A DNA stretch of 64,000 nucleotides from the NCBI RefSeq assembly GCF_014596525.1, contig NZ_MSJP01000011.1, positions 1 through 64,000 on the forward strand, read 5' to 3'. The first letter of the stretch is position 1, and each line of letters opens with the position of its first letter. The notes below the pieces were generated by a model that was not told the origin of the DNA, made no database searches, and saw nothing but the letters and a program-made list of their open reading frames with translations. The position numbers and the translations under genes are program-made. Below are positions 1 through 8,729 of the stretch, piece by piece. Source of the stretch: Streptomyces sp. CBMA291 (GTDB lineage Bacteria > Actinomycetota > Actinomycetes > Streptomycetales > Streptomycetaceae).

Positions 1-3000
1 GCCGCCGCTCCGGCCGCCGCCAAGGCCGCTCCGGCCAAGCCGGCCGCCGAGGCCCCCGCGGGCCCCGAGCTGGTCACGCTGCGCGGCCCGGCCGCCGCGG
101 TCGCGAAGAACATGAACGCCTCCCTGGAGGTGCCGACGGCCACGTCCGTCCGCGCCGTCCCGGTGAAGCTGCTCTTCGACAACCGGATCGTGATCAACAA
201 CCACCTGAAGCGCGCCCGGGGCGGGAAGATCTCCTTCACGCACCTCATCGGCTACGCGATGGTGCAGGCGATCAAGGCCATGCCGTCGATGAACTACTCC
301 TTCACGGAGAAGGACGGCAAGCCGACCCTGGTCAAGCCGGAGCACGTGAACTTCGGCCTCGCGATCGACCTGGTGAAGCCCAACGGCGACCGTCAGCTCG
401 TCGTCGCGGGCATCAAGAAGGCCGAGACGCTCAACTTCTTCGAGTTCTGGCAGGCGTACGAGGACATCGTGAAGCGGGCCCGTGTGGGCAAGCTGACGAT
501 GGAGGACTTCACCGGCGTCACGGTCTCCCTGACCAACCCCGGCGGCCTCGGCACCGTCCACTCCGTGCCGCGTCTGATGCCCGGACAGTCGGTCATCATG
601 GGCGTCGGCTCGATGGACTACCCGGCCGAGTTCCAGGGGACCTCCCAGGACACCCTGAACAAGCTGGGCATCTCCAAGGTCATGACCCTGACCTCGACCT
701 ACGACCACCGGGTCGTCCAGGGTGCCGCCTCCGGCGAGTTCCTGCGCGTCGTCGCCAACTTCCTCCTCGGCGAGGAGGGCTTCTACGACGACATCTTCAA
801 GGCCCTGCGCATCCCCTACGAGCCGGTCCGCTGGTTCCGTGACATCGACGCCTCGCACGACGACGACGTCACCAAGGCCGCGCGGGTCTTCGAGCTGATC
901 CACTCCTACCGGGTCCGCGGCCACGTCATGGCCGACACCGACCCGCTGGAGTACAAGCAGCGCAAGCACCCCGACCTGGACATCACCGAGCACGGCCTCA
1001 CCCTGTGGGACCTGGAGCGCGACTTCGCCGTCGGCGGCTTCGCCGGCAAGTCGCTGATGAAGCTCCGCGACATCCTCGGCGTGCTCCGCGACTCGTACTG
1101 CCGCACCACCGGTGTCGAGTTCATGCACATCCAGGACCCGAAGCAGCGCAAGTGGATCCAGGACCGCGTGGAGCGCCCGCACTCCCGTGTGGAGCGCGAG
1201 GAGCAGCTGCGGATCCTGCGCCGGCTGAACGCGGCGGAGGCCTTCGAGACCTTCCTCCAGACCAAGTACGTCGGTCAGAAGCGCTTCTCCCTGGAGGGCG
1301 GCGAGTCCGTCATCCCGCTGCTCGACGCGGTCATCGACTCGGCCGCCGAGTCGCGCCTCGACGAGGTCGTCATCGGCATGGCCCACCGCGGCCGGCTGAA
1401 CGTCCTGGCCAACATCGTGGGCAAGTCGTACGCGCAGATCTTCCGCGAGTTCGAGGGCAACCTCGACCCGAAGTCGATGCACGGCTCCGGCGACGTCAAG
1501 TACCACCTGGGCGCCGAGGGCACCTTCACCGGTCTGGACGGCGAGCAGATCAAGGTCTCGCTCACCGCCAACCCCTCGCACCTGGAGGCGGTCGACCCGG
1601 TCCTGGAGGGCGTCGTCCGCGCCAAGCAGGACGTCGTCAACAAGGGCGGCACGGACTTCACCGTCCTGCCCGTCGCCCTCCACGGCGACGCGGCCTTCGC
1701 CGGCCAGGGCGTCGTCGCCGAGACGCTGAACATGTCGCAGCTGCGGGGCTACCGCACCGGCGGCACGGTCCACATCGTCATCAACAACCAGGTCGGCTTC
1801 ACCGCCGCCCCGGAGGCCTCGCGTTCCTCGATGTACGCGACCGATGTGGCCCGCATGATCGAGGCGCCGATCTTCCATGTGAACGGTGACGACCCGGAGG
1901 CCGTGGTCCGCGTCGCGCGGCTCGCCTTCGAGTTCCGTCAGACGTTCAACAAGGACGTCGTGATCGACCTCATCTGCTACCGCCGTCGCGGTCACAACGA
2001 GGGCGACAACCCCTCGTTCACCAACCCGCAGATGTACAACCTGATCGACAAGAAGCGTTCGGTGCGCAAGCTCTACACCGAGTCGCTCATCGGTCGCGGC
2101 GACATCACCCTGGAAGAGGCGGAGCAGTCGCTCCAGGACTTCCAGGGCCAGCTGGAGAAGGTGTTCGCGGAGGTCCGCGAGGCCACCGCCGCCCCGTCCC
2201 CGGCGCACGTCCCGGACGCGCGGGCCGAGTTCCCGGTCGCCGTCACCACCGCGGTCTCCCAGGAGGTCGTGAAGCGGATCGCCGAGTCGCAGGTCAACAT
2301 CCCGGAGCGGATCACGGTCCACCCGCGTCTGCTTCCGCAGATGCAGCGCCGTGCCGCCTCCATCGACGACGGCACCATCGACTGGGGCTTCGGCGAGACC
2401 CTCGCCATCGGCTCCCTGCTGATGGAGGGCACCCCGGTCCGGCTCTCCGGCCAGGACTCCCGTCGCGGCACCTTCGGCCAGCGCCACGCGGTCCTGGTGG
2501 ACCAGGAGACCGGCGAGGACTACACCCCGCTGCTCTACCTGACCGACGAGCAGGCCCACTACAACGTCTACGACTCGATGCTCAGCGAGTACGCGGCGAT
2601 GGGCTTCGAGTACGGCTACTCGCTGGCCCGCCCGGACTCCCTGGTCGTCTGGGAGGCGCAGTTCGGCGACTTCGTCAACGGCGCGCAGACCGTCGTCGAC
2701 GAGTTCATCTCCTCCGCCGAGCAGAAGTGGGGCCAGACCTCCGGCGTCACGCTGCTCCTGCCGCACGGCTACGAGGGCCAGGGCCCGGACCACTCGTCCG
2801 CGCGCCCGGAGCGCTTCCTCCAGATGTGCGCCCAGGACAACATGACGGTCGCCATGCCGACGCTGCCGTCGAACTACTTCCACCTGCTGCGCTGGCAGGT
2901 CCACAACCCGCACCACAAGCCGCTGATCGTCTTCACCCCGAAGTCGATGCTGCGTCTGAAGGCGGCGGCGTCCAAGGTGGAGGAGTTCACCACCGGCGGC

Positions 3001-3426
3001 TTCCGCCCGGTGATCGGCGACTCGACGGCGAACCCGGCCGACGTCCGCAAGGTCGTCTTCTGCTCCGGCAAGGTCTACTACGACCTGGAGGCCGAGCGGC
3101 AGAAGCGTGGGGACACGGAGACCGCGATCATCCGTCTGGAGCGGCTGTACCCGCTGCCGGGTGCCGAGCTTCAGGCCGAGATCGCCAAGTACCCGAACGC
3201 GGCCAAGTACATCTGGGCCCAGGAGGAGCCGGCGAACCAGGGTGCCTGGCCGTTCATCGCGCTCAACCTGATCGACCACCTCGACCTGGCGGTCGGCGCG
3301 GACATCCCGGCGGGCGAGCGCCTGCGCCGGATCTCGCGTCCGCACTCCTCCTCCCCGGCGGTCGGCTCGGCCAAGCGCCACCAGGCGGAGCAGCAGCAGC
3401 TGGTCGACGAGGTCTTCAACGCCTGA
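1..3426 (+). CDS. kgd: multifunctional 2-oxoglutarate decarboxylase/dehydrogenase E1-E2 (5' partial)
   Basis: The frame is open at base 1, so the gene begins upstream of the window. The visible part starts with an Ala/Pro/Lys-rich linker, followed by a succinyltransferase-like (E2) domain ending near 740 with the motif DHRVVQGA. A complete ThDP-dependent E1 region follows, with [11 protein letters not shown] (near 1375), the ThDP/Mg site [11 protein letters not shown] (near 1680) and VINNQVGF (near 1780). This E2-E1 fusion is the actinobacterial Kgd/SucA type, which decarboxylates 2-oxoglutarate in the TCA cycle and works with a separate E2/E3. It ends 34 bases before a strong hairpin terminator. 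The catalytic blocks are intact and no frameshift is seen. The missing N-terminus should hold the rest of the linker and the regulatory region. Confidence 0.95.
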   Translation, partial: AAAPAAAKAAPAKPAAEAPAGPELVTLRGPAAAVAKNMNASLEVPTATSVRAVPVKLLFDNRIVINNHLKRARGGKISFTHLIGYAMVQAIKAMPSMNYSFTEKDGKPTLVKPEHVNFGLAIDLVKPNGDRQLVVAGIKKAETLNFFEFWQAYEDIVKRARVGKLTMEDFTGVTVSLTNPGGLGTVHSVPRLMPGQSVIMGVGSMDYPAEFQGTSQDTLNKLGISKVMTLTSTYDHRVVQGAASGEFLRVVANFLLGEEGFYDDIFKALRIPYEPVRWFRDIDASHDDDVTKAARVFELIHSYRVRGHVMADTDPLEYKQRKHPDLDITEHGLTLWDLERDFAVGGFAGKSLMKLRDILGVLRDSYCRTTGVEFMHIQDPKQRKWIQDRVERPHSRVEREEQLRILRRLNAAEAFETFLQTKYVGQKRFSLEGGESVIPLLDAVIDSAAESRLDEVVIGMAHRGRLNVLANIVGKSYAQIFREFEGNLDPKSMHGSGDVKYHLGAEGTFTGLDGEQIKVSLTANPSHLEAVDPVLEGVVRAKQDVVNKGGTDFTVLPVALHGDAAFAGQGVVAETLNMSQLRGYRTGGTVHIVINNQVGFTAAPEASRSSMYATDVARMIEAPIFHVNGDDPEAVVRVARLAFEFRQTFNKDVVIDLICYRRRGHNEGDNPSFTNPQMYNLIDKKRSVRKLYTESLIGRGDITLEEAEQSLQDFQGQLEKVFAEVREATAAPSPAHVPDARAEFPVAVTTAVSQEVVKRIAESQVNIPERITVHPRLLPQMQRRAASIDDGTIDWGFGETLAIGSLLMEGTPVRLSGQDSRRGTFGQRHAVLVDQETGEDYTPLLYLTDEQAHYNVYDSMLSEYAAMGFEYGYSLARPDSLVVWEAQFGDFVNGAQTVVDEFISSAEQKWGQTSGVTLLLPHGYEGQGPDHSSARPERFLQMCAQDNMTVAMPTLPSNYFHLLRWQVHNPHHKPLIVFTPKSMLRLKAAASKVEEFTTGGFRPVIGDSTANPADVRKVVFCSGKVYYDLEAERQKRGDTETAIIRLERLYPLPGAELQAEIAKYPNAAKYIWAQEEPANQGAWPFIALNLIDHLDLAVGADIPAGERLRRISRPHSSSPAVGSAKRHQAEQQQLVDEVFNA

Positions 3427-3460
3427 CCCGACCGGTCCCCGTACGGTGATCCGTACGGAG

Positions 3461-3496
3461 GGAGGCCCGGCACCCCACTCGGGGTGCCGGGCCTCC
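3461..3496. terminator. strong bidirectional terminator after kgd
   Basis: A perfect 16-bp stem (3461-3476 with 3481-3496) closes a 4-nt loop (ACTC). It lies between the stop of kgd and the stop of the convergent minus-strand operon, so it can end both transcripts. There is no long U tract, as is usual in Streptomyces. Confidence 0.9.
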
Positions 3497-3513
3497 GGCG
3501 TTTCCCGGGCCGG

Positions 3514-6500
3514 TCAGCCGAGGTAGGCCTCGAAGTCCCAGTAGGGCCGGTTGCGCTGGCGGGCGGAGAGGGTGTGCGGGTGCTGGGCGCCGAGGCTCCG
3601 GGTGAGGGTGAGCAGGGCGTCCTCCTCGACCTTTCCCGCCTCCTCGACCTCGCGGATGCCCCGCAGGTCGGCGGCGAGCGCGATCTGGCAGGAGAGGGTG
3701 AGCGGGTGTTCGCCGCCGAGGACCCGGCGGGCGCGCCGGAGCGTCTCCCGGCTCAGTTCGGTGGCGTCGGCGACCCGGCCGTTGAAGTTGCGGGCGGCGG
3801 CGGTGTTGAGGGCGCAGCCGAGGACCCAGGGATGGTCGGGGCCGAGGGTCGCGGTCAGTCCGGCGAGGGCCGATTCGAGGAGGGCCAGGGCGTCGGAGCG
3901 TTCGCCGGAGGCCTGGAGGACGAGTCCGGTGTTGGCGACCATGCCGGTGGCGACGGGGTGGGCCGGGCCGAGGAGGGAGCGGAATCCGGCCTCGGCCTCG
4001 GTGGTGAGTTCGCGGGCGTGGTCGAGGTCGCCGTGTTCGCGGAGGAAGCTGGCGTAGTTGTTGATGAAGGTCAGGGTGGTGTGGTGGCTCCGGCCGTGGA
4101 CCTGCTCGATCTGTTCGAGGAGGTGTTCCATCTGGCCGCCGATGTCCTGCTGGGTGCCGCCCTCGCGGCGGCGGCAGAGGGAGAGCTGGGCGCGGGCGGA
4201 GAGGGTCTGCGGGTGCTGGGCGCCGAGGACCTGGATGTGGAGGCGGACGCTGGCCTCCTGGCGTACCAGGGCGTCGCGGTAGCGGCCGAGGAGGCGCAGG
4301 TCGTGCGCGAGGGAGTTGCCGGAGTTGAGGGTGTTGGCGTGGAGGGGGCGCAGGATGGTCTCGCGGCGGGCGAGGTTCTCCGCGTCGAGGTCGTACGCCT
4401 CCTGGTAGCGGCCGAGGAGGCGGAGGCTGACGCCGAGGTTGTGGCGGGCGAGGAGGGTCATGAACTCGTTCTCGCCGAGGAGCCGGTGGGATTCGTCGAG
4501 CAGTCGGCGCTGGAGCGTCTCGGCTTCGGCGTACTGGCCGAGGTAGCGCAGATTGCTCGCGGTGGCGCTCTGGGCGATGAGTTCGGCGTGCTCGTTGCGG
4601 GGTGACTGGGCGCGGAGCCGGTCGAGGGCGGCCGAGTCGAGGAGTTGCGCCTCGCGGAAGCGGCCGCTGGCGCGGAGGATGTTGCCCTCCTGGGTGGTGA
4701 GGCTGAGCATGGGCGCGGCGACCGGGTCCATGAAGCCGCTCCAGCTGTGCCTGATCCGCTCGGCGAGCCGGGTGCCCGCTTTGAACTCGCCGCTGCGGTA
4801 GCAGTAGCGGAGGCAGTTGAGGACGGCGGTCTGCATGCGGGGGCTGCGGCTTTCGAGGGCGCCGGACGGTTCGAGGTGGGGCAGGAGTTCGGCGTAGCGG
4901 GGCCAGTGGCGGCTGTCCATGGGGGCGCCGGGGTCGGCTTCGGCGAGGAGGGCGCGGACGGCCTTGCGGTGGGCGGCCCGGTGGGTGCCGTCGGTGAGCC
5001 GGGACACGATGTCGTGCACCAGTCGGTGCATGTGGATGGACTCCTCGGACGGCCCGGTGTCGCTGGCGATGGGGCCGCGGGTCTCGCGGGTGAGGACGGA
5101 GTAGTTCACCAGGGTGTCGAGGGCGCGGGTCCAGGCGGGCCGGTCGGTGGCCATCCAGTGCAGGTCCTCGGGCAGGTCGGCCTGCGGGTAGGCGCGGACG
5201 AGGCCGATGGGGATGCGGCCGGGGGCGAAGGAGGCGCAGAGGCTGAGGATCTCCACCGCCTGGGGCTGGGAGCGGCGGAGGCGGTTGATCAGTATCGACC
5301 AGGAGGTGAGGGAGGCGTTGGGCATGCCGTCGGCGGCGGTGGGGTCGTCGACGGTGGAGAGGCGCCCGTCGCGGACCATGCGGAGGTATTCGGGGGCTTC
5401 CATGCCGGACTCGCCGAGCCAGGCGGCGGCCTGGACGAGTGGCAGGGGTACGTCTCCGAACTCGGTGGCGACCTCGTCGGCTTCGGCGGCGGTGAGGTGG
5501 GGGGCGCGGCGCATCAGGTAGCCGGTGGACTCGGCGCGGTCGAAGCCGCCGACCTCCAGGATCTGGGTGTGTTCGCCCCAGGCGCGGTTGCGGGAGGTGA
5601 CGAGGACGTGGCCGGTGCCCTGGGGGAGCATGACGGCGGCGTCCTTGATGTCGTCCCAGCCGTCGAAGACGACGAGCCAGCGCCCGTGCGGGTCGCCCCG
5701 GCGCAGGGCTTCGCGGACGGCGCGGATGCGTTCGCCGGGTTCGCTGCCGACGGGGAGGTGGAGTTCGACGGCGAGTTCGCCGAAGCGGTCGCGCTGGACG
5801 TTGCGGTCGTCGGAGCTGACCCACCAGACGGCGTCGTAGTCGGGGCTGAAGCGGTGGGCGTACTCGGCGGCGATCTGGGTCTTGCCGATGCCGGACATGC
5901 CGAGGAGGGTGCAGGCGGCGTGGCCGCGTTCGGCGTCCATGAGGCGTTCCTGGAGTGCGGTGAGGAGGTCGTCGCGGCCGGTGAAGCGGGGGTTGCGGCG
6001 GGGGACCTCGCCCCAGATCTCGGGTGGGGTGTCGGGGTAGCGGGCGAGGGCGGCGGGCGGGATGCGGCGTCCGCCGCGGCGGGCTTCGACGCCGAGCCTG
6101 GCGAGGAGGCGGGCTTCGGCCTCGTCCTCGCCGACGCCCCAGAGGCTGACCGGTTCGAGGACGGCGGTGGCCGGGAGCAGGGGCCGGTTGGTGAGGTTGA
6201 CGGCGGCGAAGCGGTCGGCGTGGGCGGCGACGAAGCCGCGCAGGACGTCGTTCCACTCGCCGGCGGGCCGGGGGCCGAGTTCGAAGAACCAGTCGTTGAG
6301 GACGAGGAGGACCTGTCCGCGGGCGAGCAGCAGATCGCCGAGGGAGTCTTCGAGGGGGACTTCCCTGGGCGGGTCCCAGCGGTGCGGGGTGGTGCGGACG
6401 CCGTGGAGGTCGAGGCGCTGGCCGATCCAGGTGGCCCAGGGCCGGTGGTAGCCGGGGAAGACCACCAGGACGTGCTCGGGTGCCGTGATTCCGCGCGGGG

Positions 6501-6531
6501 CTCCGCCCGTCGGCCACGCCTGTTCCGCCAT
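3514..6531 (-). CDS. fxsT: FxsT-like STAND protein: TIR-like, NB-ARC and TPR domains
   Basis: The protein has 1005 aa. The ATG at 6531 was chosen because GAGAGGAA lies a few bases upstream; the frame stays open further 5' without a better site. Residues 18-150 look like the TIR-like domain of the FxsC/FxsT group. An NB-ARC/STAND NTPase follows with Walker A GMSGIGKT at 211-218. The C-terminal half (about 590-1000) is a series of Kinesin-light-chain-type TPRs with repeated LG..H..T motifs. Such proteins are NTP-dependent sensors or scaffolds and are known from FxSxx-COOH peptide loci. It is the last gene of the minus-strand operon, 58 bp after the HExxH gene and just before a terminator. No radical SAM FxsB is visible in the window. 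The role in defence or signalling is inferred. Confidence 0.85.
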   Translation of the reverse strand: MAEQAWPTGGAPRGITAPEHVLVVFPGYHRPWATWIGQRLDLHGVRTTPHRWDPPREVPLEDSLGDLLLARGQVLLVLNDWFFELGPRPAGEWNDVLRGFVAAHADRFAAVNLTNRPLLPATAVLEPVSLWGVGEDEAEARLLARLGVEARRGGRRIPPAALARYPDTPPEIWGEVPRRNPRFTGRDDLLTALQERLMDAERGHAACTLLGMSGIGKTQIAAEYAHRFSPDYDAVWWVSSDDRNVQRDRFGELAVELHLPVGSEPGERIRAVREALRRGDPHGRWLVVFDGWDDIKDAAVMLPQGTGHVLVTSRNRAWGEHTQILEVGGFDRAESTGYLMRRAPHLTAAEADEVATEFGDVPLPLVQAAAWLGESGMEAPEYLRMVRDGRLSTVDDPTAADGMPNASLTSWSILINRLRRSQPQAVEILSLCASFAPGRIPIGLVRAYPQADLPEDLHWMATDRPAWTRALDTLVNYSVLTRETRGPIASDTGPSEESIHMHRLVHDIVSRLTDGTHRAAHRKAVRALLAEADPGAPMDSRHWPRYAELLPHLEPSGALESRSPRMQTAVLNCLRYCYRSGEFKAGTRLAERIRHSWSGFMDPVAAPMLSLTTQEGNILRASGRFREAQLLDSAALDRLRAQSPRNEHAELIAQSATASNLRYLGQYAEAETLQRRLLDESHRLLGENEFMTLLARHNLGVSLRLLGRYQEAYDLDAENLARRETILRPLHANTLNSGNSLAHDLRLLGRYRDALVRQEASVRLHIQVLGAQHPQTLSARAQLSLCRRREGGTQQDIGGQMEHLLEQIEQVHGRSHHTTLTFINNYASFLREHGDLDHARELTTEAEAGFRSLLGPAHPVATGMVANTGLVLQASGERSDALALLESALAGLTATLGPDHPWVLGCALNTAAARNFNGRVADATELSRETLRRARRVLGGEHPLTLSCQIALAADLRGIREVEEAGKVEEDALLTLTRSLGAQHPHTLSARQRNRPYWDFEAYLG

Positions 6532-6589
6532 GTGTTCCTCTCCCTGTCCACTCCCGTGCCACGCTGTGTCAGCACTCTGTCGCCTAGTG

Positions 6590-8086
6590 TCACCCATGGG
6601 TTCCGGGAACGGTCCCGAGACGCGCGTGATGGGCGTGCATGTGGTGTGTGAACTCCCGCCCCGCATAGGTCAGTTCATCGGATTCAAGCAGGACCGAGAG
6701 GGCTCGGCCCACCTGATGGTGGAATCTTTCGAACTGTCGCCCGGCCCGGTCGCGCCAGGGGGCGGGCAGTCCGGGCGTCCGCTCCGCCCGGTACCAGAGG
6801 TCGGTGAGGGCGAGATGGGCGTACGCGCCCTGGAGGACGCCCGCGACGGGCCGCGCGTCGGACCGCCAGCCGACCCGGTGCACGGTGGTGGGTCCCGATG
6901 GGTAGAGCGGTACGAGTTCGTGGACGGTCGCCAGTTTGGAGTGCTGGGTCTCGTGCACGAGGATCTCCGCCATCTCGTGGGCTCCGGCGGGCAGCGAGGC
7001 GAGAACGGCTCCGGGCGCGGCGCGGAGGGTGGCGCCGATGGGTCCGGGGGCGTGGCCTGTGTGGCTGGCGCGGTCGGTGGCATCAGTGGGGTCGGTGTGA
7101 GCCGCGTGGGCTGTGTGACCGGTGCTGTCGGTAGGGGTCGTGGGGTTGGTGGGGCTGGTGGGGCTTGTACGGCTGGCGTGGTCTGCGGGGCTGGTGTGGC
7201 CGGTGCTCCCGGCGGGGCCGAGGGGGTCTGCGGGATCGACGGGATCGGCGAGGTCGGTGAGATCTGAGAGGTCTGCGGGTCCTATGGGGACGACGACGCG
7301 GACGAGGGACCGTACCTCGGCGGCGCGGGCGGGGTCGGTCGCCGTCAGGAGACGTAGGGCCGCGTGCCAGCGGTCGGCCCAGACCGTCCGTCCGGCGTCG
7401 GTCGGCGTGGCGGCGGTACGCGGCGGGTCGCCGACGCCGCCTCGGGGCGCCCGGTAGGGGTCCAGGTCGTCGAGGACGGCCGTCCCGCCGGGCAGCCGTC
7501 GGACGGGGCGCCAGCCGGGGCCCGCGCCGAGGGGGCGGCCGGTGCGGGGGTCGGCGAGGAGCAAGGCCGCGCGGGTGGCGTCGGCGCCTTCGGGGGTGAT
7601 CCAGGTCAGGCGGCCGACGGTCCGGGCCTCGGCCCGTTCCGCGCCGGTCCACAGCCTGCCGATCCCGGCGAGCGGCAGTGTTCCCCCGGGGGTGGCGACA
7701 GTGCGGGCGAGGGGGTGGCCGCCGCGCAGGGCGGCGGTGAGGGCGAGGGCGTCGAAGTGGGCGAGGTGGGCGTCGAGACCGGGGCCGGTCGGGGCGGCGA
7801 GGGCGGCGGCGAGCCAGCCGCCGGTGGCCGGGTAGTCGAGGACGTCCCGGACGGCGCCCGGTTGGCGGGACTCGACCCGTTCGAGCAGTCGCCAGGAGGC
7901 GTCGAAGCGGTGCCGGACACCGGTGCCGAGCCGGTCCCGGTCCCGGCGGACGCGGAGGAGCAGGGCCTTGAGGAGGACGAGTCGGCGCGCGTGGAGCACG
8001 GACCGGAGGAGGGCGCCCCCGTCGCCCATGGGCCGCGTCCGCGCGAACCGCCCGATGTCCTCACCCGCGAGAGGCCCGACGCTCAC
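6590..8086 (-). CDS. HExxH-motif putative peptide-modifying enzyme (alpha-KG/HExxH type)
   Basis: This is a 498-aa protein with a GTG start behind a G-rich site. The C-terminal third carries HETQH at 378-382 within an H-E-M-A-E-x-L-V-H-E-T-Q-H context, typical of the HExxH domain found in RiPP loci and also fused to FxsB maturases. Current family naming treats these as 2-oxoglutarate-dependent peptide beta-hydroxylases rather than proteases. The N-terminal 260 residues are helical and rich in Arg/Leu. Residues 272-348 are a low-complexity linker of Asp/Pro/Thr/His repeats that splits the protein in two. It sits 42 bp after the putative precursor gene and before fxsT, so the neighbour is the obvious candidate substrate. 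The family is fairly sure; the reaction is inferred. Confidence 0.8.
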   Translation of the reverse strand: MSVGPLAGEDIGRFARTRPMGDGGALLRSVLHARRLVLLKALLLRVRRDRDRLGTGVRHRFDASWRLLERVESRQPGAVRDVLDYPATGGWLAAALAAPTGPGLDAHLAHFDALALTAALRGGHPLARTVATPGGTLPLAGIGRLWTGAERAEARTVGRLTWITPEGADATRAALLLADPRTGRPLGAGPGWRPVRRLPGGTAVLDDLDPYRAPRGGVGDPPRTAATPTDAGRTVWADRWHAALRLLTATDPARAAEVRSLVRVVVPIGPADLSDLTDLADPVDPADPLGPAGSTGHTSPADHASRTSPTSPTNPTTPTDSTGHTAHAAHTDPTDATDRASHTGHAPGPIGATLRAAPGAVLASLPAGAHEMAEILVHETQHSKLATVHELVPLYPSGPTTVHRVGWRSDARPVAGVLQGAYAHLALTDLWYRAERTPGLPAPWRDRAGRQFERFHHQVGRALSVLLESDELTYAGREFTHHMHAHHARLGTVPGTHG

Positions 8087-8128
8087 CGGAACCCCCGGGA
8101 GCGCGCGGGAGGGCGCGAGTTCAAGTGG

Positions 8129-8602
8129 TCAGCCGGGGCGGGAGGGCGAAGGGCGGCCGGGTGCGGGCCGGGAGGGCGAGGGGTCGGCGCTGGCGTCGGC
8201 CCCCTCGTCGGAGAACCAGGACTCGCCCAGCTCGGCGACGCACCGCAGGACCCGCTCCGCCTCGGCGACCAGCTCGGGATGGTCCAGAACCCGCAGAGCC
8301 CGCAGATCGACACCACCGAGCCCGGGGAACGGCGGGGCGGCGCGGGGGGCTTGAGGGGTGGGACCGCCGGACGGAACCTGGGCCGAACGACCGGCGTCGA
8401 GGCCCGGAGACACGACCGCTTCACCGGCTTCGGGCCCCTGAGGCGCGACCGCTCCCCCGGATTCGGACCCCGGAGAACCGGCCACCCCGCCACGTTCGGG
8501 CCTTGGAGACTCGACCACTTCACCGGATTCGGGCCCTGGGACCCGCCCTGTGCGGTCGGCGTCCTCGTCGACAGCACGTGCCCGCCCCGTGTGATCGAAC
8601 AC
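8129..8602 (-). CDS. putative FxsA-like precursor/substrate protein with 11-aa repeats
   Basis: This 157-aa protein starts at GTG 8602, eight bases after a consensus AGGAGG, which strongly supports translation. Residues 24-79 are Pro/Gly/Glu-rich 11-aa repeats. Residues 91-126 (PFPGLGGVDLRALRVLDHPE and the amphipathic helix after it) resemble the conserved leader of FxSxx-COOH precursors, which have a hydrophobic-x-x-L motif, LRxLxHPxL and a helix. After this comes CVAELGESWFSDEG and a Pro/Ser/Arg-rich tail. The exact FxSxx C-terminus is absent, so it is either a divergent precursor, a fusion or an adaptor. The position between the SAV_2336 and HExxH genes fits a substrate of the HExxH enzyme. 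The function is a hypothesis. Confidence 0.6.
   Translation of the reverse strand: MFDHTGRARAVDEDADRTGRVPGPESGEVVESPRPERGGVAGSPGSESGGAVAPQGPEAGEAVVSPGLDAGRSAQVPSGGPTPQAPRAAPPFPGLGGVDLRALRVLDHPELVAEAERVLRCVAELGESWFSDEGADASADPSPSRPAPGRPSPSRPG
8366..8533 (-). repeat. 33-bp (11-aa) tandem coding repeats
   Basis: Codons 24-79 of the 157-aa protein form about five degenerate units of 11 residues, for example PESGEVVESPR, PERGGVAGSPG, SESGGAVAPQG and PEAGEAVVSPG. The DNA is correspondingly repetitive on the plus strand (CGACCGCTT/CACCGGATTCGGGCC blocks). Repeat number may vary between strains. Confidence 0.75.
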
Positions 8603-8729
8603 CCTCGGCTCCTCCTCACCGGCGTCCGTCCCCCGCGGTCATCGCGGCGCAGCGGTTCTTCCCGAGGCCGGATGGGGAGAAACACGTTCGCCCCTACTGC
8701 GCCCGTGTGCGCCCCCGTCATCACCTCCC

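Noticed and set aside
3416..6562. 1048-aa Arg/Pro-rich minus-strand frame and the long plus-strand frames opposite fxsT
   Set aside because: Composition dominated by Arg, Pro and Gly with no domains. These are high-GC shadows of the fxsT gene, whose frame has clear motifs and third-position GC bias.
6485..7267. 260-aa plus-strand Gly-rich frame opposite the HExxH gene
   Set aside because: It mirrors the low-complexity linker of the HExxH protein and has no start site or motif.
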